Assembly: GCA_022837595.1 (NCBI GenBank)
Contig: JALHFX010000060.1
Location: forward strand, 1 to 57,543
From: Propionibacterium sp.
GTDB lineage: Bacteria > Actinomycetota > Actinomycetes > Propionibacteriales > Propionibacteriaceae
Length of the DNA: 57,543 bases
Direction: 5' to 3'
Under the pieces are notes generated by a model. That model was not told the origin of the DNA, searched no databases, and saw only the letters and a program-made list of their open reading frames with translations. The position numbers were made by a program, and so were the translations under genes. Shown here one piece after another: positions 1 to 8,800 of this stretch; position 1 is the first letter of the stretch, and each line of letters begins with the position of its first letter.

Positions 1-2
1 CT

Positions 3-404
3 ATCTCACTCAGCTATTGCCCGATCACCGTGGGCGACGTGGACGCCGCGATCCGGTTCTACCGCGATGCCCTCGGCCTCGAGGTCCTCAACGATGTCGC
101 GTCCCACGGTCACCGCTGGGTGACGATGGGGCAACCGGGGCCCACAGCCAGCGCCATCGTCCTTTCAGATCCCGCGGCCGGCCGCTCCCCCGAAGACGGC
201 GAAGCACTGAACGCACTCGTGGCAAAGGGCTCCGGTCCCGGACCCTTTATCTTCACTTCCGACGATCTCGGCGCATTGTTCGAACGGGCCAGCGCCGCGG
301 GTGCAGAGGTTGTGCAAGAGCCCACGATCCAACCGTGGGGCGTCCGCGATTGCGCCTTCCGTGATCCTGCCGGCAATCTGGTGCGCGTCAACCAAGCCGC
401 GTAA
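3..404 (+). CDS. VOC/glyoxalase-fold protein, 5' end outside window
   Basis: The reading frame is already open at the window edge and reads ISLSYCPITVGDVDAAIRFY, the usual beta-strand opening of a vicinal-oxygen-chelate (glyoxalase/bleomycin-resistance/dioxygenase) domain, so the true start lies upstream. A GTG at position 30 is in frame but would remove the first strand. The C-terminus (CAFRDPAGNLVRVNQ) is the classic final VOC strand with the metal-ligand region. Substrate cannot be predicted: the family includes isomerases, antibiotic-binding proteins and dioxygenases. It converges on the lyase gene at 533-1747, with a GC-rich hairpin between them. Confidence 0.8.
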   Translation: MSLSYCPITVGDVDAAIRFYRDALGLEVLNDVASHGHRWVTMGQPGPTASAIVLSDPAAGRSPEDGEALNALVAKGSGPGPFIFTSDDLGALFERASAAGAEVVQEPTIQPWGVRDCAFRDPAGNLVRVNQAA

Positions 405-469
405 TTGGGTGTCAGCAAGCGGCCGGAAATCCAACAAGCCTTAGGCGGTTCCGCTACGAGATTCGATGA

Positions 470-494
470 GCGGCGGCTCGTGCTGAGCCGCCGC
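470..494. terminator. Hairpin between convergent genes
   Basis: A perfect 10-bp inverted repeat, GCGGCGGCTC / GAGCCGCCGC, with a 5-nt loop sits between the convergent VOC gene and the lyase gene. No strong T-tract follows on either strand, so bidirectional terminator function is inferred from position and stability only. Confidence 0.5.
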
Positions 495-532
495 GGATGC
501 TGTGACTTTAAGCGACCACGACCTTGACGCGT

Positions 533-1747
533 TCAGATCAGGTCCAGCGCAGTCTCGAGGTCCGCGATCAAGTCGTCAGCGTCCTCCAAACCAACTGAGA
601 GTCTCAGGTGCCCGTAGTCCTTGAAGGGTTGAGGATAGTAGGCAACTCGGGGCCCCTCGTTGGTGGTGTGCAGTATGAGGGTTTCGTCGTGGCCCAAGGA
701 CACTGCCGGCGTGATGAGCCGCAGGTTTGAGACGAACCGGTTCTGGGTGTCCGAGTCTCCCTTGACAGCAAACGCAAGCATCGCGCCGTAGCCGCGACCC
801 CGAAATTGTCGCTTCGCTAGTTCGTGTCCCGGATGGCTTGGCAGGCCGGGGTAATAAACGTAGGCGACCTCGGGGTGCGAATCGAGGAAGGCAGCGATCT
901 GCTGGGCGTTTTCCTGGTGCCGGGCCAGTCTCAACGGCAGGGTCACCGATCCCCGCTGAATCAGCCAGGCATTGAAAGGCGAAATCGTGCCTCCGACCTC
1001 GATCATCGCGTCGGTCTTGATCTCCCGGATCAGGTCCGACCGTCCAATCACCGCACCACCCATCGCATCGCCGTGCCCGTTGATGTACTTGGTCAGCGAC
1101 TGGACGACGCAGTCGGCTCCGTCGTCCAGGGGCCGGTACAGTGGCGGCGGCGTGAATGTCGAATCGACGCAGAGCAGCGCTCCGTGTTCGTGTGCGATGT
1201 CAGCCAGCGACTGCACGTCTGCGACCCTGGTCGTGGGGTTGGCGATGGTCTCGGTGAAGATCAGCTTCGTGTTGGAGCGAAGAGCCGCGCGCACCGCGTC
1301 CGGGTCGCTCGTGTCAACGAATGTCCCCTCGATCCCGTACTTCGCAGGAAAGAGTTCAGCGAACATGCGCCAGACCGCACCGTAGGTGGTGTCCGAAATG
1401 ACCGCGTGGTCTCCGGTCTTCAATGTCGAGAAGAACAGCCCGTGAAGGGCGGCGACGCCGCTGGCCAGAACAACCGCGTCATCGCCTCCCTCAAGGACCG
1501 CAATACGGTGCTGCAGGGCTACCTGGTTGGCGCTGGAATATCTCGTGTAAACCGGAGTATCGGCGCCCGACCAGTCGATTACCAATGGATCGCACGGCAG
1601 CGCGTACGAATTTCCCATGAATATTGGCGTTTGAATTACTTCCGATTCTTCGCCAACTGGGTTACCAACGTGATTCGCTTGCGTGGCGAAACCGAGAGTT
1701 TCTGGGTTCGCTTTGTCGGGTCTAGCCGATTTATCCGGCCGGGTCAT
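533..1747 (-). CDS. PLP-dependent transsulfuration-family lyase (cystathionine beta-lyase / methionine gamma-lyase type)
   Basis: This 404-residue protein has the length and motifs of the Cys/Met-metabolism PLP enzymes. These include the Y-x-R region (VYTRYSS), the SGVAALHG cofactor-phosphate loop, and the SLTKYINGHGD motif whose lysine forms the Schiff base with PLP. It would cleave a C-S bond (beta or gamma elimination) in the cytoplasm. It is the last gene of an apparent minus-strand operon, 70 bp after the binding-protein gene of an OpuC-like ABC importer. That placement suggests the imported compound, or a product of it, is its substrate. Cystathionine beta-lyase, methionine gamma-lyase and related activities cannot be separated by eye, so no gene symbol is given. 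Confidence 0.85.
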   Translation of the reverse strand: MTRPDKSARPDKANPETLGFATQANHVGNPVGEESEVIQTPIFMGNSYALPCDPLVIDWSGADTPVYTRYSSANQVALQHRIAVLEGGDDAVVLASGVAALHGLFFSTLKTGDHAVISDTTYGAVWRMFAELFPAKYGIEGTFVDTSDPDAVRAALRSNTKLIFTETIANPTTRVADVQSLADIAHEHGALLCVDSTFTPPPLYRPLDDGADCVVQSLTKYINGHGDAMGGAVIGRSDLIREIKTDAMIEVGGTISPFNAWLIQRGSVTLPLRLARHQENAQQIAAFLDSHPEVAYVYYPGLPSHPGHELAKRQFRGRGYGAMLAFAVKGDSDTQNRFVSNLRLITPAVSLGHDETLILHTTNEGPRVAYYPQPFKDYGHLRLSVGLEDADDLIADLETALDLI

Positions 1748-1817
1748 CGTGCCGCCCTTCTCATATCATTCGTCGGGAGTGTCGATAGCAAACGGTGGAT
1801 GACCCGTTGGATTGTGG

Positions 1818-2726
1818 CTACAGGTTCTTTTCTTTGATCCAGTCTGCGGCGATGGCGGAAGCTGGTTTTTGTTCGGTCGTGCTTCGCACATTCATTTCCA
1901 GCAGTTCGTTTGGTGTCATCAGGGCGTCAATCTTGTTGACCAGTGCTATCGCCTGGTCATCGAGCCTGTCGCTTGCCAGCGGTACCAGATTGGACGCAAG
2001 GAATAGCCCTTTGGGGTCGTCGAGAGTGACCAGATCGTTTGCCTTGATCTGGGGGCTGGCGGTCGAGATATCAGCGAGCTGGATGCTGTTCTCGAGGAGT
2101 GCCTTGATGGTCAGTGGCCCGCCTTCACCCTCAATGGGTGTGAAGGAGACCGGGACGGCGTAGGTCTCTTGCAACCCCTTCGGCCCGTAGGGGCGTGTTT
2201 CGAGTTCGGAGCTGCCACCGAGGATGACCGGATCGGTGACTTTGGCGAGATCTTCGATCGAGGACAGGTTCCACTTTTCGGCGAACTCTCGGGTCACAAC
2301 GTAGGAGTCTTGGTCGGTTGCCGGAGCCTGATCAAGAACCTTCAAACCATCGGGGGTGGCTTCGACCAGTTCCGCGTAGACATCATCGGAAAGACGTGCG
2401 GTGGTGTCGGGCTTCCAGTATTGGAGGAGGTTTCCGGTGTATTCGGGGAACAGGTCAATCTTTCCGGCCTCGATCTCTGGAAGGTAGACCTCGCGCTGGC
2501 CGATACGGTATTGCCGGTCAACTGTGTATCCAGCGCTTTCCAGGCTTTGTGCGTAGATTTCGGCAACGATCTCGTTGGAGTAGTAGTCCTGGGAGCCGAC
2601 CACGATTGCTTCTGACGTGCCGGCCTGCGCGTCGCTATTCAAGGGGTCATTGTTTCCGCAACCGGCGAGTGACAGCATTCCTACGACTGCCAGGGCGGCT
2701 GCGGTGAGACGGAATCGTCTGGTCAT
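1818..2726 (-). CDS. Osmoprotectant-type ABC transporter substrate-binding lipoprotein (OpuCC/ProX-like)
   Basis: The N-terminus has a basic start, a hydrophobic stretch and the lipobox LAGC, so the protein is an exported lipoprotein anchored at Cys22 or nearby. The body matches the quaternary-amine binding family: IVVGSQDYYSNEIVAEIYAQ near the start, IDLFPEYTGNLL, and a C-terminal PNELLEMN segment. At 302 residues it has the normal length. It follows the two permease genes and the ATPase gene on the minus strand. Family members bind glycine betaine, choline, carnitine, ergothioneine and similar cations. The linked sulfur-amino-acid lyase makes a sulfonium or thiol-containing ligand worth considering, but this is inference. 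Confidence 0.88.
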   Translation of the reverse strand: MTRRFRLTAAALAVVGMLSLAGCGNNDPLNSDAQAGTSEAIVVGSQDYYSNEIVAEIYAQSLESAGYTVDRQYRIGQREVYLPEIEAGKIDLFPEYTGNLLQYWKPDTTARLSDDVYAELVEATPDGLKVLDQAPATDQDSYVVTREFAEKWNLSSIEDLAKVTDPVILGGSSELETRPYGPKGLQETYAVPVSFTPIEGEGGPLTIKALLENSIQLADISTASPQIKANDLVTLDDPKGLFLASNLVPLASDRLDDQAIALVNKIDALMTPNELLEMNVRSTTEQKPASAIAADWIKEKNL

Positions 2727-2735
2727 GATTTCTTC

Positions 2736-2770
2736 TTTCTTTCAGAGGCCAGGGTTTCTTTCAGAGGCCA
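2736..2770. repeat. 16-bp direct repeat overlapping a permease stop codon
   Basis: TTTCTTTCAGAGGCCA occurs at 2736-2751 and 2755-2770 with GGG between. The right copy contains the last codons and TGA of the permease gene (minus strand). The left copy repeats the same coding end and supplies the purine-rich GAAAGAAAG stretch just before the binding-protein start. It looks like a small duplication of the gene end. Confidence 0.8.
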
Positions 2771-3444
2771 ACGGTTGTTGGTTGACTTGTGGGTTTCGCG
2801 TATCTGTTCGTCACGGCCCGTTGGACGGCTGCAAGTAGGAGTTCCAGAATCAAAGCCAAAGCGACCACTAGGACGGCAGCGCCGAGCATCTGCGGGTAAT
2901 CGCGGGTTTTGAGACCGGTGAAGAGGAACCGCCCGAGCCCGACATCGGACGTGTAGGCAGCAAGGGTCGCGGTGGCGACAACTTGAAGCGTCGCGGCACG
3001 TATGCCACCAACGATCGTGGGAGAGGCGAGCGGCAACTCGACATCGAAAATCACCTGGGCGGGGCTCATTCCGATAGCTCTCGCGCCTTGCGAGATTAAG
3101 GGATCCACCGCTTGGATGCCCGCGTAGGCGCCAGCAAGCAGGGAGGGTATCGCGAGCACCACCAGAGCGGTGAGAGGCGCGGTGATGCCGAGGCCTCCGA
3201 TGAGGCCTACCAGCGTGAGCAGACCCAGAGTGGGTATCGCGCGTCCTGCCCCGGTGAGCGCACCGACGAATCCGCTGCCATGACCTGTGTGGCCGACTGC
3301 CACTCCTGCGGGCAGAGCGATAATCCCCGCGATGAGCACAGTGACCAGCGTTATTGCAAGATGCTGGGCCGTACGGACGGGGATAGAGCTGCTGCCGGTC
3401 CAGTTCGCAGAGTCAATGAGCCACGCTATTGCTTCGATGAACAT
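2761..3444 (-). CDS. Osmoprotectant-type ABC transporter permease (OpuCB/OpuCD-like), second copy
   Basis: A 227-residue integral membrane protein of the BPD_transp_1 fold. It has about six hydrophobic segments and an EAA-type loop around ARAIGMSPAQVIFDVELPLASPTIVGGIRAATLQV, which docks onto the ATPase. It starts 2 bp after the stop of the other permease gene and shares its topology, giving the heterodimeric channel typical of OpuC systems. The C-terminal coding end is duplicated by the 16-bp repeat described at 2736-2770, without changing the protein. Confidence 0.87.
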   Translation of the reverse strand: MFIEAIAWLIDSANWTGSSSIPVRTAQHLAITLVTVLIAGIIALPAGVAVGHTGHGSGFVGALTGAGRAIPTLGLLTLVGLIGGLGITAPLTALVVLAIPSLLAGAYAGIQAVDPLISQGARAIGMSPAQVIFDVELPLASPTIVGGIRAATLQVVATATLAAYTSDVGLGRFLFTGLKTRDYPQMLGAAVLVVALALILELLLAAVQRAVTNRYAKPTSQPTTVGL

Positions 3445-3446
3445 CT

Positions 3447-4115
3447 TCAGACGGCCTCGTTTGTGTTGGTCCGGGGTGTGCGGCGAGGGCGCGTCCAGGG
3501 GGTGAGGAGTCGTCCCGAGGCCAGGAGTAATCCGTCGAGCGCCAAGGTAAGGCCTACGGTCGCGAGGATACCGGTCGTGACTTCGGCGACGATGCCGCGT
3601 TGCAGCCCGTCGGTCAGCAAGGTTCCTAGGTTTGAGACACCGACGAGCGCTCCGATGGTGACCAGTGAGACGGTGGAAACGGTGACGACCCTGATCCCGG
3701 AGATCAGGACAGGCATGGCGAGGGGAAGGTCGACACGCCAGAACACCGATCTGGGCGAGTTACCTATCGCGATCGCAGCCTCGCGTACCTGGGGGTCCAC
3801 AGAAGCGAAAGCATCCTCGGCGGTACGCACCAACAGCGCTACACCATAGATGCTCAGTGCGATGATCATCGTCGCATTCGAACGCAGCGGCGTTCCGAAC
3901 AAAACCGGTATCACGATCAACAGCGGCAACGATGGGATGGCGTACAACAAGGTGGCCACGCCAAGGATGGGTCTGCCGATCGCGGGTCGCTTATATGCCA
4001 GACGTCCGATCGGCACGGACGCGACGATCGTGATGATGATTGCCGGGATCGCAAGAAACAGGTGGTCGACGGTCAGACTCACGACCTCGGGCCAGTTGGC
4101 CGATAGCCAGTTCAT
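3447..4115 (-). CDS. Osmoprotectant-type ABC transporter permease (OpuCB/OpuCD-like), first copy
   Basis: This 222-residue membrane protein carries the same permease fold and an EAA loop (REAAIAIGNSPRSVFWRVDLPLAMPVLISGI). The ATG overlaps the ATPase stop codon by 4 bp, which indicates translational coupling. Together with the second permease it would form the membrane channel of the importer. No fused substrate-binding domain is present, unlike EgtU/OpuABC-type fusions, so the system uses the separate lipoprotein at 1818-2726. Confidence 0.87.
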   Translation of the reverse strand: MNWLSANWPEVVSLTVDHLFLAIPAIIITIVASVPIGRLAYKRPAIGRPILGVATLLYAIPSLPLLIVIPVLFGTPLRSNATMIIALSIYGVALLVRTAEDAFASVDPQVREAAIAIGNSPRSVFWRVDLPLAMPVLISGIRVVTVSTVSLVTIGALVGVSNLGTLLTDGLQRGIVAEVTTGILATVGLTLALDGLLLASGRLLTPWTRPRRTPRTNTNEAV

Positions 4116-4924
4116 GACGCCATCACCCCTACCGGCCGCCCGTCGCCGTCGAAGACGACTGTTCGGCCACCAACCTCATCAGTGGTGAGTTGCCGATCCG
4201 CGGTATCTATTCCGATGAACTCACGCACGAATTCGTCCGCCGGATTACTGAGGATCTCCTGCGGGCTGCCCTGCTGGGCGATCACACCGCCCTCGCGCAG
4301 GACGACCACTTCGTCGCCAAGCCGGAACGCCTCGTCGATGTCGTGGGTAACGAACAGGATTGTTTTGCCCAGGGCGGTTTGGAGTCGACGCAGCTCATCT
4401 TGTAACTCTCGTCGGACGATCGGGTCGACTGCCCCGAAAGGCTCATCCATCAGCAAGATGTTCGGGTCCGAGGCGAGCGCGCGAGCGACACCGACACGTT
4501 GTTGTTGCCCACCAGAAAGCTCGGACGGGTAACGGCTTCCCAGGGCTGGATCCATCCCCACACGCTCCAAAAGCCCGAAGGCGGCTTGGCGCGCCTGACG
4601 TCTCGGCGTCCCATTCAAGACCGGGACGGTGGCGATGTTGTCCAGGACTGTGCGATGCGGCAGCAGACCACCACTTTGCAGGACGTAGCCAATGGAGCGG
4701 CGAAGTGCCACCGGATCACGGTCCCGCACGTCGTCGCCATCAATCAGGACCCGGCCGCTGGTGGGATCGACCATCCGGTTCACCATGCGCAGCAGAGTCG
4801 TCTTACCCGACCCGGAGGACCCGACCAGAACCACCGTGCGATGCGAAGGAACGACCAGCGAGAAGTTGTTGACTGCCTGCGCACCGCCGGGGTAGGACTT
4901 CGACACCGACTCGAACTCGATCAT
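4112..4924 (-). CDS. Osmoprotectant-type ABC transporter ATPase (OpuCA/ProV-like)
   Basis: This is a 270-residue ABC ATPase. Its motifs are Walker A GSSGSGKTT, Q-loop YVLQSGGLLPH, signature LSGGQQQRVGVARAL, Walker B ILLMDEPF and the switch His in FVTHDIDEA. The DEPFGAVDP stretch is characteristic of the quaternary-amine family. It lacks the tandem CBS domains that many OpuCA/ProV proteins use to sense ionic strength, keeping only a short tail. Transport here may therefore not be controlled by osmolarity, consistent with a nutrient rather than osmotic role. It is the first gene of the five-gene operon. Confidence 0.88.
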   Translation of the reverse strand: MIEFESVSKSYPGGAQAVNNFSLVVPSHRTVVLVGSSGSGKTTLLRMVNRMVDPTSGRVLIDGDDVRDRDPVALRRSIGYVLQSGGLLPHRTVLDNIATVPVLNGTPRRQARQAAFGLLERVGMDPALGSRYPSELSGGQQQRVGVARALASDPNILLMDEPFGAVDPIVRRELQDELRRLQTALGKTILFVTHDIDEAFRLGDEVVVLREGGVIAQQGSPQEILSNPADEFVREFIGIDTADRQLTTDEVGGRTVVFDGDGRPVGVMAS

Positions 4925-4966
4925 CCCGCATCCTTCGCACCGCCAGGTTTCGTAACGCGGACTATC

Positions 4967-4987
4967 GTATACCTCGAATCGATATAC
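4967..4987 (-). promoter_or_regulatory. AT-rich inverted repeat upstream of the importer operon
   Basis: About 45 bp before the ATPase start there is an AT-rich island with imperfect dyad symmetry (GTATA ... TATAC separated by 11 bp) in a GC-rich context. On the minus strand it contains TATACGAT, a plausible -10 region. It may be a promoter, an operator, or both; no family could be assigned. Confidence 0.35.
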
Positions 4988-5372
4988 ACCGTTTCGCGGT
5001 GCAGAGTGTGGACAATGACTGAGACCATGTCTTTTGGCCCCGCGGACGGCTCACCGCTGGGCTAATTGGCCCCTGCGACGGATGCCTGGTGGACGAGGGC
5101 AAAGACGCCCGCCAACATGGCGCCCCACAGGGCCGAGAGGGTCACCGTTGATCCCACAGTCCCGAGCGAGGCTAAGGAATCAACGGGTTGCCGGATGCGC
5201 TGCCGTATGCGGCGGAGTGGTGAGGATGGCGGTGATCGAGGTTGAGCGTCCGGCGTTGCACTTGCTTTCGGTCACGCTGCAGGCGACAAGTGCCACGCGG
5301 AGCTGTTTCCGGGCGAGCAGGGTGACGTAATCCCCCGCCTTGGACAGGGGCTCTCCTCGACGGAAATCGAGG
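4988..5372. other. Intergenic stretch with no supported gene
   Basis: This stretch lies between the importer promoter region and the first IS remnant. Short open frames exist on the plus strand but lack ribosome-binding sites and recognisable motifs. The base composition resembles decayed coding DNA, and I could not assign it. Confidence 0.5.
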
Positions 5373-5680
5373 TGCGTCGCAGATAATTCACCAGTTCGCG
5401 GTTTTAAATGTCCTCAGGTTGTTTGGTGTCTTGGTGGCGAGTTTGCTGTATCTGGCGGCGGGTCGCAACCCGGTGCTGGCGGGCTTGTTCTAGTCCGTGG
5501 CGGCGGGCGTCGCGGACGGCTTGGCTGCGGCCGTGGTGTTCGTCGTCGGGTGTGACGCGCCCGACGACGAACACGAAGGACGCGGTGACGCGATCCGTCA
5601 AGCACGCACCGACGGACTCACCCGAGCACGCACCGAACGCATCAAGTACCGTCGATTCCAACCACGAACACGCACCGCTC
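5373..5680. mobile_element. IS remnant: two transposase 3' ends joined head to head
   Basis: Bases 5373 to about 5560 closely match the end of the IS at 14937-16538: the same terminal sequence (AGATAATTCACCAGTTCGCG) and, on the minus strand, the transposase tail TPDDEHHGRSQAVRDARR. From about 5556 the plus strand encodes a diverged version of the same tail (PDDEHEGRGDAIRQARTDGL). The two fragments therefore meet head to head at a 15-bp perfect inverted repeat (GTGTTCGTCGTCGGG, arms 5536-5550 and 5560-5574). Neither can encode a transposase. The remnant marks the left edge of the accessory island. Confidence 0.75.
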
Positions 5681-5814
5681 CTGGCTGGGTATTTCTAACC
5701 GCGAATGCCGCATTAAGTCAGACACACGTCACCTGAACCTCGCAACGAGTCGATGTCGTTCGAGGCGGGGCCCTACCTGGTGCTGGGTCTGCGTGGGGCA
5801 CGAAAACACAGCCA

Positions 5815-8800
5815 TTACCTCAGAACAATCCAGGCATAGTGGGTTTCGCCGTCGTCGAGGATCACGCCGATACGCCAGTAGTAGCCGCTTTGGTTCCTCT
5901 TTGTCTTCCACGCATAACGCCAGGACTTCCCCACCGGAGAGAATTTATCGCGAGAAGTTCCGCCCCCAGCGGTATAGTCCGCCTCGAACGGTAAGGTCGT
6001 CGGAGTTCCTTGAACCGGTTCGATCCATATGGGCGCCGTCGTTGGCCGCACCGGGTTGCCGCGGGCATCGGTGAGCGAGAACTTCACCTGCACCGTCGAA
6101 CCCGCCCTGAAATCGCTAAGGCGTCCACGGTTCTCGTCCGAGAGGAGCCCGTTGAAGCCGCTCCACCGGTACACCACCCGGTACGTGAGGGTCGCGGTGG
6201 TGGTGTTCCCTGCAAGGTCGGTCGCAGATGCTTTGACGGTGTAGTCGCCCACACCGTTGTCGTTGCCACCGGTCACAGTCACCTTGCATTGTCCGGCGAG
6301 ACCAGATCCTGCGTCTTCTGCCTGGCAGGCCGGGACCGGTACAGCGCCGATCTCGTATCGTGCGCCGTGGGTTACTCCGGTGATCAAGACCTGTGGTGCA
6401 GTGTTGTCGATGTCAAGTGGCCCGACCGTGACCTGTGCGGTGTTCCCCGCGAGGTCGGTGACTTTCGCAGTGACGGGGCCGGGGCTTTTCGGCGTGAGTA
6501 GGATGGGTTGGGGGCATTCTGCAACACCCGAAAGCTCATCCGTGCACTCGAATGACACCGGCACGGCGGTGTTGTACCACCCTTCTTCATTTGGCACTGA
6601 TCCGATCAGCGCCTTGATGGTCGGATCGGTGCGGTCCAGATTGACCAACGCTTCGTGTATCCTGGCGTTCCCGGCTGTGTCGACAGCTTGCACAGCCAGC
6701 AGTTGACCTGCTCCCTCCTCGGTGATGGTGATTGGCGCTGGACACGACGCCACACCCGAGTCTTCGTCGGCGCATTCGAAGGAGACGGTAACCGGCTCCC
6801 GATGCCATCCGGTCTCGTTGGCCAATGGGGACATGGTGTGGGTGACCGTCGGGGCGACGGCATCAACCAGGATCTCGATGCTCACTGGTTCCTCGATATT
6901 CCCAGCCGCGTCAGTGCTGAAGAATTCAAGGGTGTGCCGCCCGTCGCCGGACACAATCACAGTCGATCCTTCCACCGGTTCGGCGCCGTCCAGCGACCAC
7001 CATGTTGAGACCACACCCGACAGTCCGTCTTCAGCGGCGAGTTCCACCGTGACCGCCGATCCGGACCAGCCCGAGGGGACCGTCGCCGACGTCACCGGAG
7101 CGGTCCTGTCGATCCGAACCGGCGCAGAGAAGGCTTGCGTGGAGTTGCCTGCTGCGTCGGACACCGAGCCAACGGCGCTGACGAGATCGCCCTCACCGAT
7201 CAACACCATCTCCTTTGGGCAAGCCCCTTCCGGGATACCTGCAAGGTCGTCGATACACGACCAGGAGATCGTCACGTCATCGGCGTACCAACCCGCCTCG
7301 TTCGGCTCACTGGTCGGCACACCTGTCAGGGTGGGCGCCACCGTGTCTACGTTCAGCCCTTCCACCACCGTTGTGGCGGTGTTACCGGCAACGTCCACGG
7401 CCTCGCCAGTCACCGACTGGTCTGCACCGTCCTCCACTAGCACCGACTCACTACATGAGGCCACTCCGGACAACTCGTCCGAACACTCAAAGGCCACTGT
7501 CACCGGTTTGTTATGCCAGTCGGCCGCATTCGCCGAACCAGAAACGGAAGCCACGACTGTCGGCGGAGTCAGGTCAACGCTCACCGGACCAAAGGTCCCA
7601 ACTGCGCAGTTCCCGCTAGCGTCGCAGACTGGGGCTGATGTCACCATCTGGTCGGCGCCCTCCCCCACCGTGACCGTGGCGGGCGGGTCAAGTGTCCCGT
7701 CGATCTTGTCCAAGGCCGTCCAAGAAACCGTCACCGGCTTCTTGTGCCAACCCGCCGCGTTCGCTTCCGAGTCCACCGTTCCGGTCACCACGGGCGGTTG
7801 GTCGTGATCGCCGGCTTCAGCATGTGCAACGGTCACAACCGTTGAGGCGGTTTTGCCGTCTGAAGTGATGACCCACGCAGTGACTCCCCACGGTTTGGGC
7901 GCTTCGCCAAAGTCATGGCGAACGGTTGGGCCCTCAGCCGCCATTCCGTCCGAGAACTGCCAAGTGACAGTCGTCTCGGCGGGGATTCCTGTTATATCGG
8001 CCGTGAACTCGAATTGGGTCCCTGAATCGTCAACGAGTGCCGCCTCGACCTGCGGAGGCTCCAACAAGTCATGGGATACCGTGGTCCAGGCGCGGGCTTC
8101 GGCCCGTTCCCCAAGTGGATTCACATCGTTTGCCATAGCACGGACTGTCCAGGTTCCAGGTTCGGGATCCTGCACGCCAATTCTTGCCGTGTTCTCCGAG
8201 GACTCGTAGAACACCCCCGAGGTCTTGCCCGTGATGCTCTGACCAGACGGGCTCACAAGTTCGATCTCAACAGCACTATTAGGCTCAGTGAGTTGAGCGA
8301 AAAGGCTTCTAGTCGCGGAGCCCTGCGCGGAGAGACCTCTAGGCAAAGAGACCTGACCGAAGATCCAGCCGCTCTTTCCCTGGACGTCGATGGTGCCCAT
8401 GGACACATGTTCGCCAGGCATCAAGGTTGCGCTCTGAGTCATTTGTTCTAGATTCCGTAGTGCTTCCGCATACAGTTCTTGCCCAAACGGGTTTGGATGA
8501 AGTGAGTACTGAACTTGGCCGATGCCGTGAACGCCGATGAATGGGTTGACTAGGGCGTTGAATCCTCCAGCCCGGTTCATTTCTGCCCCCGTACACAGTT
8601 CGTGTCCTCGGAACTGATCCGTGACGTCGACGAATGTGACATGCCCAGGGCCGACCAGGCCTTCCACGTCCTTGACAGCGCCAGCAATGGCACGGTTCAG
8701 ATCATCGACCAGCTTCCGGACTGCTTGCCGTTCATCTCCGGTCAAGCCGAATGCCCAACTCTCCCACTCACTCACGACGCACGCATCTGCAGAGAAGTCG

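Noticed and set aside
824..1837. 337-codon plus-strand open frame
   Set aside because: It is antisense to the PLP lyase gene, with no motif or ribosome-binding site; typical GC-rich shadow frame.
6722..7807. 361-codon plus-strand open frame inside the giant gene
   Set aside because: Low-complexity Ser/Thr/Pro translation of the opposite strand of Ig-like repeats; no start signal.
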